Positions 1 to 8,363 of a DNA stretch of 64,000 bases are shown piece after piece. A program made the translations under genes and the position numbers. The notes under the pieces were generated by a model that worked only from the letters and a program-made list of their open reading frames with translations, was not told where the DNA came from and did no database searches. Source of the stretch: JAXMBX01 sp046349635 (lineage in GTDB: Bacteria; Planctomycetota; Planctomycetia; Planctomycetales; Planctomycetaceae); assembly GCA_046349635.1 (NCBI GenBank), contig JAXMBX010000001.1, forward strand, positions 1-64,000, written 5' to 3'. Position 1 is the first letter of the stretch. Every line of letters starts with the position of its first letter.

Positions 1-249
1 ACCATGTAAAAACTTCCGAATTATACCGAAATTGACGAAGACTTAAGGCCGGTGAATTGATGACTTCCATCGGGAAAACAAGCGCAATTCCTTCCCCACG
101 TCCTCCGGAAGCTTTGAATCCGCTTGCCACCTCTCCAATCCTGTGCGAAACTGAATTCCTCCCCACGGTGGAATTCACGCGGTGGAATTTACGCGACACT
201 CCACCGCGTCCTCTTCACACGAAACGTATCCGACAGATCAATACGCCAC

Positions 250-1164
250 ATGCGCACATTCTTTTCCCTGGCATTCGTCCTCTCTTTCTGTCTCGCTCTT
301 CCCGGATCCGCCTCCGCCCAGGGTCTCCTCTGGTCGTTGCCCCAGGAGGAAGGAACCTTCGTCCGCTACTTCGGCGACTATCACCAGACTGTCGAACGCC
401 CCGAGTCCAACGCCGGCCCCCTCGAACTCACCTGGCAGGCCGAACTGACGATCAAGTCGCTCGGCAAGGAAGAGGCCGAATACAACGGCCGCAAGCACAC
501 CTGCCGCTGGCTGGAATTCAAACTCGCTACCGGCAAGCAATCCGCCACCGGCATCGAAACCGGCCCCTATGGCAGTCTCCTCTATAAGGTTCTCGTCCCT
601 GAAGACCTCATCATCGGCAAGGTTGCGGATGATCGCAAAATCCCCGTCATCTTCGTCCCGGTCGTCAAGGGGTATCGCAAGCAGGGGAACAAACCCCCTC
701 AACCCGTCAACGAAAAAGTTCTCACCTTCTATCCCTTGCTCGGTCTCTTTACCTATTACCCGGAACTGACGGAAGTCTCCCAGGAGCCGGAAACCATCGC
801 GCTGCCCCAACTGGGAGATGTCACTGCCCGCCACCTCAAGGGGGTGGACCGCCTCCAGAGCGTCACCAGCCGGTCAGTCAACGAAGGAGAAATCTGGCTC
901 TCTAGCAAGATCCCCTTCGGCTGGGCCAAATATCAGGCCAAGGTCACCCGCGAGCAGAAGGATCGGACCGCTCCCAATGATGCCTTCAAGCGGCACGCCG
1001 AACTGAAGGTGGAAATGTCCGCCGTCGAAATCGGCAAGGATGCGCGCAGTGAAATTCGCAACGAGGACGTGACGGCCGCCCCGAACGAGGAGCAGCCTCC
1101 CACCGAAAAGCCTGCGGAAGAAAAACCGGAATCCGAAACCATCAAGACCGGCACCGACAAGTAA
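250..1164 (+). CDS. Exported hypothetical protein with charged C-terminal tail
   Basis: A 304-residue protein of unknown function. Residues 1-22 form a clear signal peptide (hydrophobic FFSLAFVLSFCLALPG, then a SASAQ-type cleavage site), so it is probably periplasmic. I start at the ATG at 250 because the longer frame from 124 would put 42 unstructured residues before the signal peptide. The body is rich in beta-type segments and has only isolated hydrophobic stretches, with no motif I recognise. The last 35 residues are almost entirely Glu, Pro, Lys and Thr (EEQPPTEKPAEEKPESE) and look disordered. It stands alone: the next gene converges on it with a 47-base gap. It is real on codon pattern and signal peptide; function unassigned. 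Confidence 0.75.
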   Translation: MRTFFSLAFVLSFCLALPGSASAQGLLWSLPQEEGTFVRYFGDYHQTVERPESNAGPLELTWQAELTIKSLGKEEAEYNGRKHTCRWLEFKLATGKQSATGIETGPYGSLLYKVLVPEDLIIGKVADDRKIPVIFVPVVKGYRKQGNKPPQPVNEKVLTFYPLLGLFTYYPELTEVSQEPETIALPQLGDVTARHLKGVDRLQSVTSRSVNEGEIWLSSKIPFGWAKYQAKVTREQKDRTAPNDAFKRHAELKVEMSAVEIGKDARSEIRNEDVTAAPNEEQPPTEKPAEEKPESETIKTGTDK

Positions 1165-1211
1165 ATCTCTGTTGGCCGGCCGCCAGAAGTCTCCAAAGAC
1201 CTTCTTCCGCC

Positions 1212-2252
1212 CTAAGGCACGACTGGTTTCGCCAGCTTGCTCTCCCGGTCCCGCCACTTACTCACCGCCTGTCGCAGGTGTCGGTCCAGGAAGGTCGAGA
1301 TATTCCCTTCCAGCCCCACTCCTCGCCCCAGGAACTCCGTGCCGCGCAGCGGGGAAGGGTACTCTTTCAGGTACATCCGGGACTTGTACTTGTCCGCCGG
1401 GTTTGCCGTCTCAAACAGTCTTTTCGTGGCTCCCTGGTCTAACTTGTCAGTCGTCCCATGGCAGAACAGGAACGCCACCCCGATCGTCGGATCCCGCAGC
1501 ATCTTGATCGCATTCGTCACCGGAATCGATGCAGAGGGTGCCTCCGGAGAGATCAATACCAACGCCCGCACGTCCTGGCCCCGCGGTGTTCGCAGTTCCC
1601 CCACCCCGTCCTCATGGGGCGCCTTGTCCCAGTCGAATGCCGCAAACACGGTCGCGAGGTTGGCCGAGATCTCCGCCGCCACGATCCCGATCCTGTTCAT
1701 ATTCAGGTATCGCTGCTGATGCTCCGTGTACAGAAACAGCTTGATCGCTTCCAGGTCCTGCGTCACCATCGCCTGGTAATCGACCGTCTTGAGCTTGCCC
1801 GATTCCAGCCGCTTCAGGTCCGCCTTTGCCCCGCGCAGCTTGGCCTCTTCACCACCCTTGCTCTGGCCGTGCCCGCGCAAGTCCGGTGCGACCACCACAT
1901 ATCCTTCCCGATGCAACTGCCCCAGGAATTCCACCGGCCAGTCTAGCCGGTTGCCGTTCCGTCCGTGCAGCAGGATCACTACCGCCGCCTCCGGATTCGC
2001 CTCTACCCCCCAATACGTGAACGTGATCGTCAACTGGTCCTTCGTCAGTACCGTTCGCTGTTCGGGCTTGGAGACATCCCGCTTTCCGGTGGGAGGCGCT
2101 GCGGTCAGGGGCTGGCTCGTCGTGGCATTAGTCCCGGCAGGCGCGGTCGCCGCGGGATCACCCCGCAACGGAGCCGTCATCCCGATCCACACGCAACATC
2201 CCACGACTGCCGGCAGGCAGACGCGGCCGATACGATTCGAAAACCTTGTCAT
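1212..2252 (-). CDS. Exported alpha/beta-hydrolase-fold protein lacking the catalytic serine
   Basis: A 346-residue protein with an N-terminal signal or anchor (residues 8-30) and a Pro/Thr/Ala linker to about residue 60, followed by an alpha/beta-hydrolase fold. I see the oxyanion-strand motif VILLHGRNGN, the PDLRGHGQSKGG loop, and the acid-strand segment FLFCHGTTD. The nucleophile elbow, normally G-x-S-x-G, reads VAAEISAN, so Glu sits where Ser should be. I also see no convincing C-terminal catalytic His; the corresponding stretch reads PLRGTEFLG. Known family logic makes it a probable non-hydrolytic member, which is inference. The start at 2252 places the signal peptide first. It is the last gene of a minus-strand operon after the NHL protein and a microprotein, 34 bases downstream of the latter. 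Confidence 0.8.
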   Translation of the reverse strand: MTRFSNRIGRVCLPAVVGCCVWIGMTAPLRGDPAATAPAGTNATTSQPLTAAPPTGKRDVSKPEQRTVLTKDQLTITFTYWGVEANPEAAVVILLHGRNGNRLDWPVEFLGQLHREGYVVVAPDLRGHGQSKGGEEAKLRGAKADLKRLESGKLKTVDYQAMVTQDLEAIKLFLYTEHQQRYLNMNRIGIVAAEISANLATVFAAFDWDKAPHEDGVGELRTPRGQDVRALVLISPEAPSASIPVTNAIKMLRDPTIGVAFLFCHGTTDKLDQGATKRLFETANPADKYKSRMYLKEYPSPLRGTEFLGRGVGLEGNISTFLDRHLRQAVSKWRDRESKLAKPVVP

Positions 2253-2286
2253 GTGGCTCGCTCCAGATGTGAATTCGTCAACACGC

Positions 2287-2406
2287 CTACCGCACAGGGG
2301 CTGACACTTTGATTTTAGTCCTCTGGCCGGGAAATATCGACACCTCTTTCGGGGCGAACTTGCCATCTTGAATCGCCGTTTCCACATTCACTGTGGACTT
2401 GCCCAT
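2287..2406 (-). CDS. 39-residue microprotein, translationally coupled to the NHL gene
   Basis: A short frame starting MGKSTVNVETAIQDGKFAPK whose ATG overlaps the stop of the upstream NHL gene by one base (TGATG), the classic arrangement for coupled re-initiation. It fills nearly all of the space between the NHL and hydrolase genes. It has no signal peptide. The stretch DGKFAPKEVSIFPGQRTKIKV resembles the first strands of cupredoxin-like domains (dGkFsPkev-vk-Gq). That is only a pattern resemblance, and no copper ligands are present. Alternatively it is the remnant of a longer domain or the displaced end of the NHL protein after a frameshift. The overlap and codon use favour a translated product. 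Confidence 0.45.
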   Translation of the reverse strand: MGKSTVNVETAIQDGKFAPKEVSIFPGQRTKIKVSAPVR

Positions 2407-3491
2407 CACGGCACGTACACCCGCACGCGATGATTTGAGCTGTCCCCGATAAAGACCCGACCATCCGCCGCCGCGAACACTCCATGCGGCTGGGCCAGAC
2501 GGCACTTCCGGGGATCTCCTTCCGGACCGTCGCCGCGCTTCCCGTCTCCCACCAGCGTCTCCAGTTTTCCGGACCCTTTTCGTATGACCCGGATGACGTG
2601 ATTCTCCGTATCGGCGATATACACATCCCCCCTCGGTCCCACGGAAATTCCCTTCGGTCCGTTGAACTGCCCCTCAATCGCCGGTTCTCCGTCTCCCCGA
2701 TAACCCGGTTTCCCATTGCCGCTCAGGTGGTACAGCCGTTCCTTCTTCAAGTCGATCCGAAAAATCGCATGCCCCTCACGCAACGCCAGAAACATCTCGC
2801 TGGGCGACGCCGCATCCAGCGCCCGCGGTCCGCTCAACGCCGTGCCGCGCAGCGCGGCTTCCTCCGGCAATGCCCCTTTCATCCCCGTCCCGGAAACTGT
2901 CTCAATCGTCCCCTTGTTCAGGTCCACTCTGCGAATCCGATGATTGCCGATGTCCGCGATGTACAGGAATCCGTCTCCCGGGAGCGCGATAGAGTGAGGT
3001 TGCTTCAACTCCGCCTTCGTCGCAGCCATACCGTCGCCGCTGAATCCCGCCTTGCCGGTCCCCGCGACAGTGCTGATGATCTCCGTCCTGGCATCCACCC
3101 GTCGCACGAGGTGGTTCTTCATCTCCACAAAGAACATATTCCCTTCCGCATCGAACCGGACTTCATAAGGCTCGAAACAGAGGGCTTTCGTCGCCGGACC
3201 TCCATCGCCGGCATATCCCGGTTTTCCCGAACCGGCAACAGTCGAGATTGTTCCCGACTTCAGGTCGATCCGTCGAATGCAGTGATTCGCGATCTCGCAC
3301 ACATACAGGCCCCCATCGGGGCCGATCACCAGGCCGAACGGCCCCCCCACTTGCGCGTTTCGCGCCTCGCCTCCGTCCCCCCGATAGCCACTGATGCCGT
3401 CACCGGCGATGTTCCGCACTTCCGCGCCGTTCGCCAGGCTGCAGATCCACAGCATCAACACAACGGCACAAATCCATCTCTCGGGCAGCAT
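2406..3491 (-). CDS. Exported six-repeat NHL beta-propeller protein
   Basis: A 361-residue protein with a signal peptide (residues 1-23, ending LANGAEV) followed by six tandem NHL-type repeats, enough for a six-bladed propeller. Each repeat opens with G-x-G-x-x-G-Y-x-G-D-G and closes with an N-H-x-I-R-R-I/V-D type turn (NHCIRRID, NHLVRRVD, NHRIRRVD, then a degenerate GHAIFRID, NHVIRVI, NHRVRVY). Blade 4 (about residues 205-250) has lost the G-D-G signature. Such exported propellers are common in planctomycetes and are usually described as binding or ring-opening lactonase-like scaffolds; no catalytic site can be claimed here. ATG at 3491 is preferred over the GTG just before it. First gene of the operon leading to the microprotein and the hydrolase-like gene. 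Confidence 0.85.
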   Translation of the reverse strand: MLPERWICAVVLMLWICSLANGAEVRNIAGDGISGYRGDGGEARNAQVGGPFGLVIGPDGGLYVCEIANHCIRRIDLKSGTISTVAGSGKPGYAGDGGPATKALCFEPYEVRFDAEGNMFFVEMKNHLVRRVDARTEIISTVAGTGKAGFSGDGMAATKAELKQPHSIALPGDGFLYIADIGNHRIRRVDLNKGTIETVSGTGMKGALPEEAALRGTALSGPRALDAASPSEMFLALREGHAIFRIDLKKERLYHLSGNGKPGYRGDGEPAIEGQFNGPKGISVGPRGDVYIADTENHVIRVIRKGSGKLETLVGDGKRGDGPEGDPRKCRLAQPHGVFAAADGRVFIGDSSNHRVRVYVP

Positions 3492-4260
3492 CACAATCTC
3501 GCCTCTCTCTGTTCGACTCTCGGAACGCGACTATCCGCTGCCCGCGCTTGGTGCCTGATCAACCACTTTCAGGAATGACGATCAACCCGACATTTTGAAC
3601 GCGGCAGCCAGGCGACTGCCTAAAACAAAATCAGCGTTTGCACACCGTCTCGGCAGGACTATTTCGAATGTTACACCTACGTAATCTCCAGCGCCTCAGG
3701 ACAATCCTTCAGGTTTTGTAATTATTGCTGTAAGTGGCTATGTGGCAGGATGTTAAAAAAAGGAGACAGTCCGGTCTGCGGCCCGGTTCGAGCGCTGGCA
3801 TCTCCCTTGCTTCTAGTCGTCAGCAATTTGCCGTGATCTCGGAGCTTTGAACGGACTCAGGGCAAATTTTACCACAGGTAGGGAGTTCAATCTTTTGAAC
3901 CGCGCTCCGTCCAACGCACGTAGGGATCTTCATTAATTTGACTGCGAGAGAGGCCGGACTTTCTTCTCTCCACGCAATCGTGATTGTGAAAACAATCCCT
4001 ACGAACTTTTAACATCGCCTCATCTGGTGTTCTGTCTGCAAGTTGTGCCAAGTCTTTCGGAATCGTCAAGAACTGAATTGTTGCCTCACCCCGAACGGTG
4101 CGATATAGATGCTGCACGTTATTGATTCAACCGAAGTTCACATCTCTGACGTCATGTGAATCTTCGTTGAGTGTCACTGCAAAGTGGTGGTAGCCGTGCT
4201 GATCACGCGGCTTACTGCTTCTCCTGAAATTAACAACCCGAAAGGATCGGAATACACAAC
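3492..4260. other. Gene-free interval upstream of two divergent genes
   Basis: About 770 bases between the divergent NHL gene and the SbtA-like gene. It is less GC-rich than its surroundings. It contains only a 76-codon minus-strand frame (3887-4117) without a ribosome site or recognisable domain. Promoters for both neighbours must lie here, but I cannot place them with confidence. No tRNA or hairpin terminator was seen. Confidence 0.5.
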
Positions 4261-5634
4261 ATGCTCCAGACGTTCATCCACAATGTGATGCATAACATGT
4301 TCAAGCCCTTGCTCCTGTTCTTCTATGCCGGCTTTGCCATGCCGCTGCTGGGAGTCAAGCTTGAATTCCCCAAGGTTCTCTATCAGAGCCTCACGATTTA
4401 CCTCCTGCTGGCGATCGGCTGGCACGGCGGCGAAGAACTCGCCAGCCTCCCCCCCTCCATGTACGGTCAGGCCGCGGGCTTCATGGTCCTCGGCTTCATT
4501 TCCAACACCATCATTGGGACGATCGCCTTTTTCACGCTCAAGTACTGGGTTCGCCTCCGCCAGGTCGATGCCGCGACCGTTGCCGGTTACTACGGCTCTG
4601 ACTCGGCAGGGACTTTTGTCACCTGCATCGGCGTGTTGACCGCCGCTCACATCCCCTTCGCCGCCTACATGCCCGTCATGCTGGCCATCATGGAAATCCC
4701 CGGCTGCCTCGTCGCTTTGTACATCGTCTCCAAGCTTCGTCAACGCGGCATGGACGAACTCGGAAACACCCCCGGTGATCCCAACTACGCCGCCAATCGT
4801 GCCGCCATGAAGGTCACCCACGTTTCCGTGACGGACGGCATCAGTGGCCGCTCCGTGAATCCCAATCTCGAAACCGACGACGGACAGCCGGTCGAGGAAG
4901 ACGAAGAAGAAGAACTTGTCGCCGTCGGTGCCGAATCACGCACCGTTTCCCGCAGCGTTTCCAAATCCACCTCCACCATTCCTCGCCAGGTCGGTCCGGG
5001 TCGGAATGGTCATGGCGGCGCCGATCACGCCGGATCGAACGGCTACTCACATCACTCTGATTCAGAGCCCCACGGCCATGCCCACGCTCCCAAGGCCGGT
5101 GGCATCAATGCCGAACTCCTCCACGAAGTCTTCCTCAACCCCGGAATCTTCCTGCTGTTTGCGGGAATTGCGATCGGCTTCATCAGCCGCCTGCAGGGGG
5201 AAAAGGTCATCGCCGCCAACGACATCGTCTTCGTCAACCTCTTCCAGGGAATGCTCTGCCTGTTCCTGCTGGAAATGGGAATGACCGCCTCCAACAAGCT
5301 GAAAGATCTGAAGACCGCAGGCTGGAAGTTCATCGTCTTCGGTCTCCTCGCTCCCAACGTCTTCGCCACCTTCGGCATGTTCATGGCTCACGCCTACGCC
5401 CAGTTCACTGGAGTCCAGTTTGAAATGGGAACCTATGTCGTGTTTGCAGTCCTCTGCGGAGCGGCCTCCTACATCGCCGTACCCGCCGTCCAGAGACTGG
5501 CCATTCCCGAGGCGAGCCCCACGCTTCCCCTCGCGGCCTCTCTCGGCTTGACCTTCTCCTACAACGTCACCCTCGGCATCCCTGTGTACATGATGATCAG
5601 CGAAATGCTGGTCAAGTATGTGCATTTCGTGTAG
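4261..5634 (+). CDS. SbtA-like sodium-dependent bicarbonate transporter
   Basis: A 457-residue permease of the SbtA family, which imports bicarbonate together with Na+. It has two hydrophobic halves of roughly five helices each (residues 12-170 and 290-457), as in the family. Recognisable pieces are the first half (NMFKPLLLFFYAGF, YYGSDSAGTFVTCIGVL, MLAIMEIPGCLVAL) and the second (NPGIFLLFAGIAIGFIS, CGAASYIAVPAVQRLAIPEA). Family members are commonly nearer 370 residues. The extra length is in the central cytoplasmic loop, which carries an acidic run (EEDEEEEL, about residue 212) and a His/Gly/Ser-rich stretch (about 251-277). I see no sbtB (PII-like regulator) gene beside it. A purine-type permease and a small membrane protein follow on the same strand, with a 117-base gap. 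Confidence 0.88.
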   Translation: MLQTFIHNVMHNMFKPLLLFFYAGFAMPLLGVKLEFPKVLYQSLTIYLLLAIGWHGGEELASLPPSMYGQAAGFMVLGFISNTIIGTIAFFTLKYWVRLRQVDAATVAGYYGSDSAGTFVTCIGVLTAAHIPFAAYMPVMLAIMEIPGCLVALYIVSKLRQRGMDELGNTPGDPNYAANRAAMKVTHVSVTDGISGRSVNPNLETDDGQPVEEDEEEELVAVGAESRTVSRSVSKSTSTIPRQVGPGRNGHGGADHAGSNGYSHHSDSEPHGHAHAPKAGGINAELLHEVFLNPGIFLLFAGIAIGFISRLQGEKVIAANDIVFVNLFQGMLCLFLLEMGMTASNKLKDLKTAGWKFIVFGLLAPNVFATFGMFMAHAYAQFTGVQFEMGTYVVFAVLCGAASYIAVPAVQRLAIPEASPTLPLAASLGLTFSYNVTLGIPVYMMISEMLVKYVHFV

Positions 5635-5751
5635 GGAACATCGGTCTCATCGACCCCGGCCTCCTTCAAAACGTGCCGTTTTTGTTTCACACGTAACCCA
5701 GGTGTCCATCAAACTTCAAAACAAGATTCCTCTGCACAAGGAACACATGAG

Positions 5752-6402
5752 ATGAATTTTGCCGCTCACTCCGAAGATTCACCCGTACAGATCGGGTCAG
5801 AACAGAAGCCTGTTTCGGCCTCCCCGGGGCGCCCCATGGGGGCCGTCAGCGAGGCGGAAGCCAAGCCGACGCAGCTCCCTCCGTCTCAGGATTTCCAATT
5901 CAAATCGCAGCGCAAGGCCCACGGTTATTGCGCTCTCTTCTCCGCCGTCGGTTTCGGTATTGTGACGGTGGTTTTGCTCTCGCAGGCTTACTTCACACGG
6001 GCCGTCCATCCGGATGCTTTCCGTCCGGATGTCGCCGCCGCCATGAAGTCTCATGCCCATTTGAATTTCGGGGGCGTGCAGAACATGCTCCTGCTCGGAA
6101 CCCTGGGATTGATCGCCACCGCCGCTTTCCTGGTGGTCGCCTATCGCGACTTCTGCGGCAAGCTCATCGTCGATCAGAACGGCATCCAGTCACGTCCCGG
6201 TCTCTTCGGCTTCAAGATCCGCTGGGATGAATTGAAGAGCTACGAATGGAAGTCCGCCGCCATCAAAGGGCTGGACGGCAACCAGCTCTGGCTCTGGAAG
6301 GCCGATTCTTCTCCCATCGTTTTCGAGGCAGGCTGGATCAGCCCCCGTGACCGCCAGGCTCTCCGCGAATGGCTCGGACGAAAGACCACTCTCTCTGCCT
6401 GA
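5752..6402 (+). CDS. Two-helix membrane protein with PH-like C-terminal domain
   Basis: A 216-residue inner-membrane protein. The first 55 residues are polar and Pro/Gln-rich. Two transmembrane segments follow (about 62-84, ALFSAVGFGIVTVVLLSQAYF, and 112-131, MLLLGTLGLIATAAFLVVAY), and then a soluble domain (about 133-216). The domain pattern, G-x-L-x-V-D-x-x-G-I-x-S-R-P-G followed by I-R-W-D-E-L-K-S-Y, is like bacterial PH/YdbT-type domains that sit on the membrane surface. No enzyme motif. An AAGGA ribosome site lies nine bases before the ATG. A strong terminator follows at 6435. Confidence 0.75.
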   Translation: MNFAAHSEDSPVQIGSEQKPVSASPGRPMGAVSEAEAKPTQLPPSQDFQFKSQRKAHGYCALFSAVGFGIVTVVLLSQAYFTRAVHPDAFRPDVAAAMKSHAHLNFGGVQNMLLLGTLGLIATAAFLVVAYRDFCGKLIVDQNGIQSRPGLFGFKIRWDELKSYEWKSAAIKGLDGNQLWLWKADSSPIVFEAGWISPRDRQALREWLGRKTTLSA

Positions 6403-6434
6403 GACCCTTTCAAAGCCCCCGCTTGAACTTGTGA

Positions 6435-6468
6435 AACCGTCCCCAGACAACTCCGGGGACGGTTTTTT
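6435..6468 (+). terminator. Rho-independent terminator after the PH-like membrane protein gene
   Basis: A perfect GC-rich stem (ACCGTCCCC paired with GGGGACGGT) around a short loop, followed by a run of six T. It lies 32 bases beyond the stop codon and before the next gene, so it ends the transcript of the upstream gene or genes. Confidence 0.9.
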
Positions 6469-6580
6469 GTTGCGCACGCTTCTTTTCTATTGAACTCGAT
6501 AGATCATCGTTCCATGCATGGTTATAAACAGGAAATTCTTCGCGCCGCCACGGAAACCACGTCCTCAAGATCTTTCCACT

Positions 6581-8227
6581 ATGCCCTTTCACAATCCTCT
6601 CTTTGTCAAACGGGACCTCGACGGCTTCTTCGGCCTCTGTATCGATAATCTGGTTCAGATCTTGCTAATCGTGCAACTCTGTGCCCTCTGCGGGATGACA
6701 GGACCGGATGCCGGAAAACTTCTCACGCACGCCGTCCTTCCAGGCGCCGCGGTCAGTATCCTCCTCGGCAACCTCTTCTATGCGTGGCAGGCCCGCCGGA
6801 TTGCCGCCCGTGAACAGCGGACCGACGTCACCGCGCTCCCTTATGGCATCAATACCCCCTCCCTGATCGTCTACGTCTATTTCGTCATGCTCCCCGTCTA
6901 CAGCGAGACCAGGTCCGCCGAAGCGGCCTGGAAGATGGGACTGCTCGCCTGCTTGGGGAGCGGCCTGATCGAGTTCTTTGGGGCGTTTGTTGCGGAACGC
7001 CTTCGCCGTTCGACTCCCCGCGCAGCGCTCCTCTCCACCCTCGCCGGCATCGCCATCGGCTTCATTGCCATGTCCTTTGCGCTCGATATCTACGACCGCC
7101 CCCTGATCGCCATGCTCCCCCTCGCGGTGATCCTCATCACTTATTTCTCTCACCTCCCGTTTCCGTGGGGTCTTCCCGGCGGGCTGGTGGCGGTCCTGCT
7201 GGGGACTCTCTGCGCCTGGCTGCTCCCCGCGTTTCTACCCGCGTCTTTCGTCGGGCCGAAGATGGACCCCGCCGCCGTTTCCAAGGCCTGGCAGGAACGC
7301 TCCTGGATCCTGCCCCAGTTCTTCGGCCGGGAAGTCTGGGAGATCCTCTCGCAACCCGCTCTCTGGTGGAAATACCTCTCCGTGATCTTCCCGATGGGGC
7401 TTTTTAATCTCATCGGCAGTCTGCAGAACATCGAATCCGCCGAAGCCGCCGGGGACCGTTTCGATACCCGCAGCTCCCTGGCCGCCAACGGTATCGGTAC
7501 CATCGCCGCAGCCCTGTGCGGCAGTTGCTTCCCCACCACGATCTACATCGGCCACCCTGGCTGGAAGGCGCTGGGCGCCCGCTCCGGCTATTCCATCCTC
7601 AATGGCCTCTTCATCACCCTCATCTGTCTCACCGGGACGGTCAACCTGATCAATAGCCTGATTCCCATCCAGGCCGGCGTCGCGATCGTCCTCTGGATCG
7701 GGATCATCATCACGGCCCAGGCATTCATGGCGGTCCCTCCCGCCCACGCCCCCGCCGTGGCCGTTGGACTGTTCCCCGCCATCGCGGCCTGGGGCATGAC
7801 CATCGTTCAAGGGGCCTTCTTCGCCTCCGGGGGAGCAAACACCATGCAGGTGCTGCTCACCGCCGATCCCGCCGCAAAGGTGAATGGCTTCCTCCTCCAC
7901 GGACTCCTCACCATGGAACGGGGCTACATCCTGACTTGCATGATCCTCTCTGCCGTCTGCGCGTTCCTCATTGATCACAAGTTCTTCACCGCGGCATTCT
8001 GGTCACTCGCGGCGGCGATCTGTGCGCTGACGGGGTTGACGCACGCCTATCAACTGCTGGGAAACAACTTCGACTTCCTGTTTCTGGGCTCACAGTCTCT
8101 CCCGGGGGCACTCGTGTTCCGGGGTTATTCCATCGCCATCGGCTACCTGCTCTGCGCGGCCTTCTTCGCCCTCTGTGGCCGCTACTACGCCCGCCACCCC
8201 AACCTGCAGACCATCAAACACGACTGA
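6581..8227 (+). CDS. NCS2-type xanthine/uracil/guanine permease family protein
   Basis: A 548-residue polytopic membrane protein with about 12-14 hydrophobic segments. The N-terminal FVKRDLDGFFGLCIDNLVQ and DVTALPYGINTPSL segments, and FPMGLFNLIGSLQNIESAEA with CFPTTIYIGHPGWKALGARS, are the signatures of the NCS2 nucleobase:cation symporter superfamily (the AzgA-like branch). Substrate cannot be told from sequence alone. An upstream in-frame ATG at 6518 exists, but the segment from 6518 is basic/proline-rich and family proteins begin near NPLFVKRDLDG, so I place the start at 6581. Neither start has a good ribosome site. It ends convergent to the giant cytochrome gene, with a palindromic repeat between them. 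Confidence 0.82.
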   Translation: MPFHNPLFVKRDLDGFFGLCIDNLVQILLIVQLCALCGMTGPDAGKLLTHAVLPGAAVSILLGNLFYAWQARRIAAREQRTDVTALPYGINTPSLIVYVYFVMLPVYSETRSAEAAWKMGLLACLGSGLIEFFGAFVAERLRRSTPRAALLSTLAGIAIGFIAMSFALDIYDRPLIAMLPLAVILITYFSHLPFPWGLPGGLVAVLLGTLCAWLLPAFLPASFVGPKMDPAAVSKAWQERSWILPQFFGREVWEILSQPALWWKYLSVIFPMGLFNLIGSLQNIESAEAAGDRFDTRSSLAANGIGTIAAALCGSCFPTTIYIGHPGWKALGARSGYSILNGLFITLICLTGTVNLINSLIPIQAGVAIVLWIGIIITAQAFMAVPPAHAPAVAVGLFPAIAAWGMTIVQGAFFASGGANTMQVLLTADPAAKVNGFLLHGLLTMERGYILTCMILSAVCAFLIDHKFFTAAFWSLAAAICALTGLTHAYQLLGNNFDFLFLGSQSLPGALVFRGYSIAIGYLLCAAFFALCGRYYARHPNLQTIKHD

Positions 8228-8266
8228 CCTGAAAGCAGCAGACCATTCACAGGTAATTGTCCCTCT

Positions 8267-8338
8267 GGGTGGCATGCCTACATCGCTGCGTAGCAGCAGG
8301 GTCGGCATGTCTGCGTTTGGCTTTTGTTAACCCTGACG
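8267..8338. repeat. Dispersed palindromic intergenic repeat, copy 1
   Basis: A segment opening GGGTGGCATGCC and containing the reverse arm GGTCGGCATG, ending in TTAACCCTGACG. It is clearly related to the copy at 24820-24905 in the same order (GGGTGCCATGCC, CAGCAGGGCGGGCATG, TAACGCTGACG). Both lie between convergent genes, which fits REP-type elements or bidirectional transcript ends. Confidence 0.6.
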
Positions 8339-8363
8339 GGTGAGTCGACAGAGATCTGCATCC

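Noticed and set aside
3887..4117. 76-codon minus-strand frame in the gap before the SbtA-like gene
   Set aside because: No ribosome site, no recognisable domain, and codon choice unlike the neighbours; treated as chance frame.
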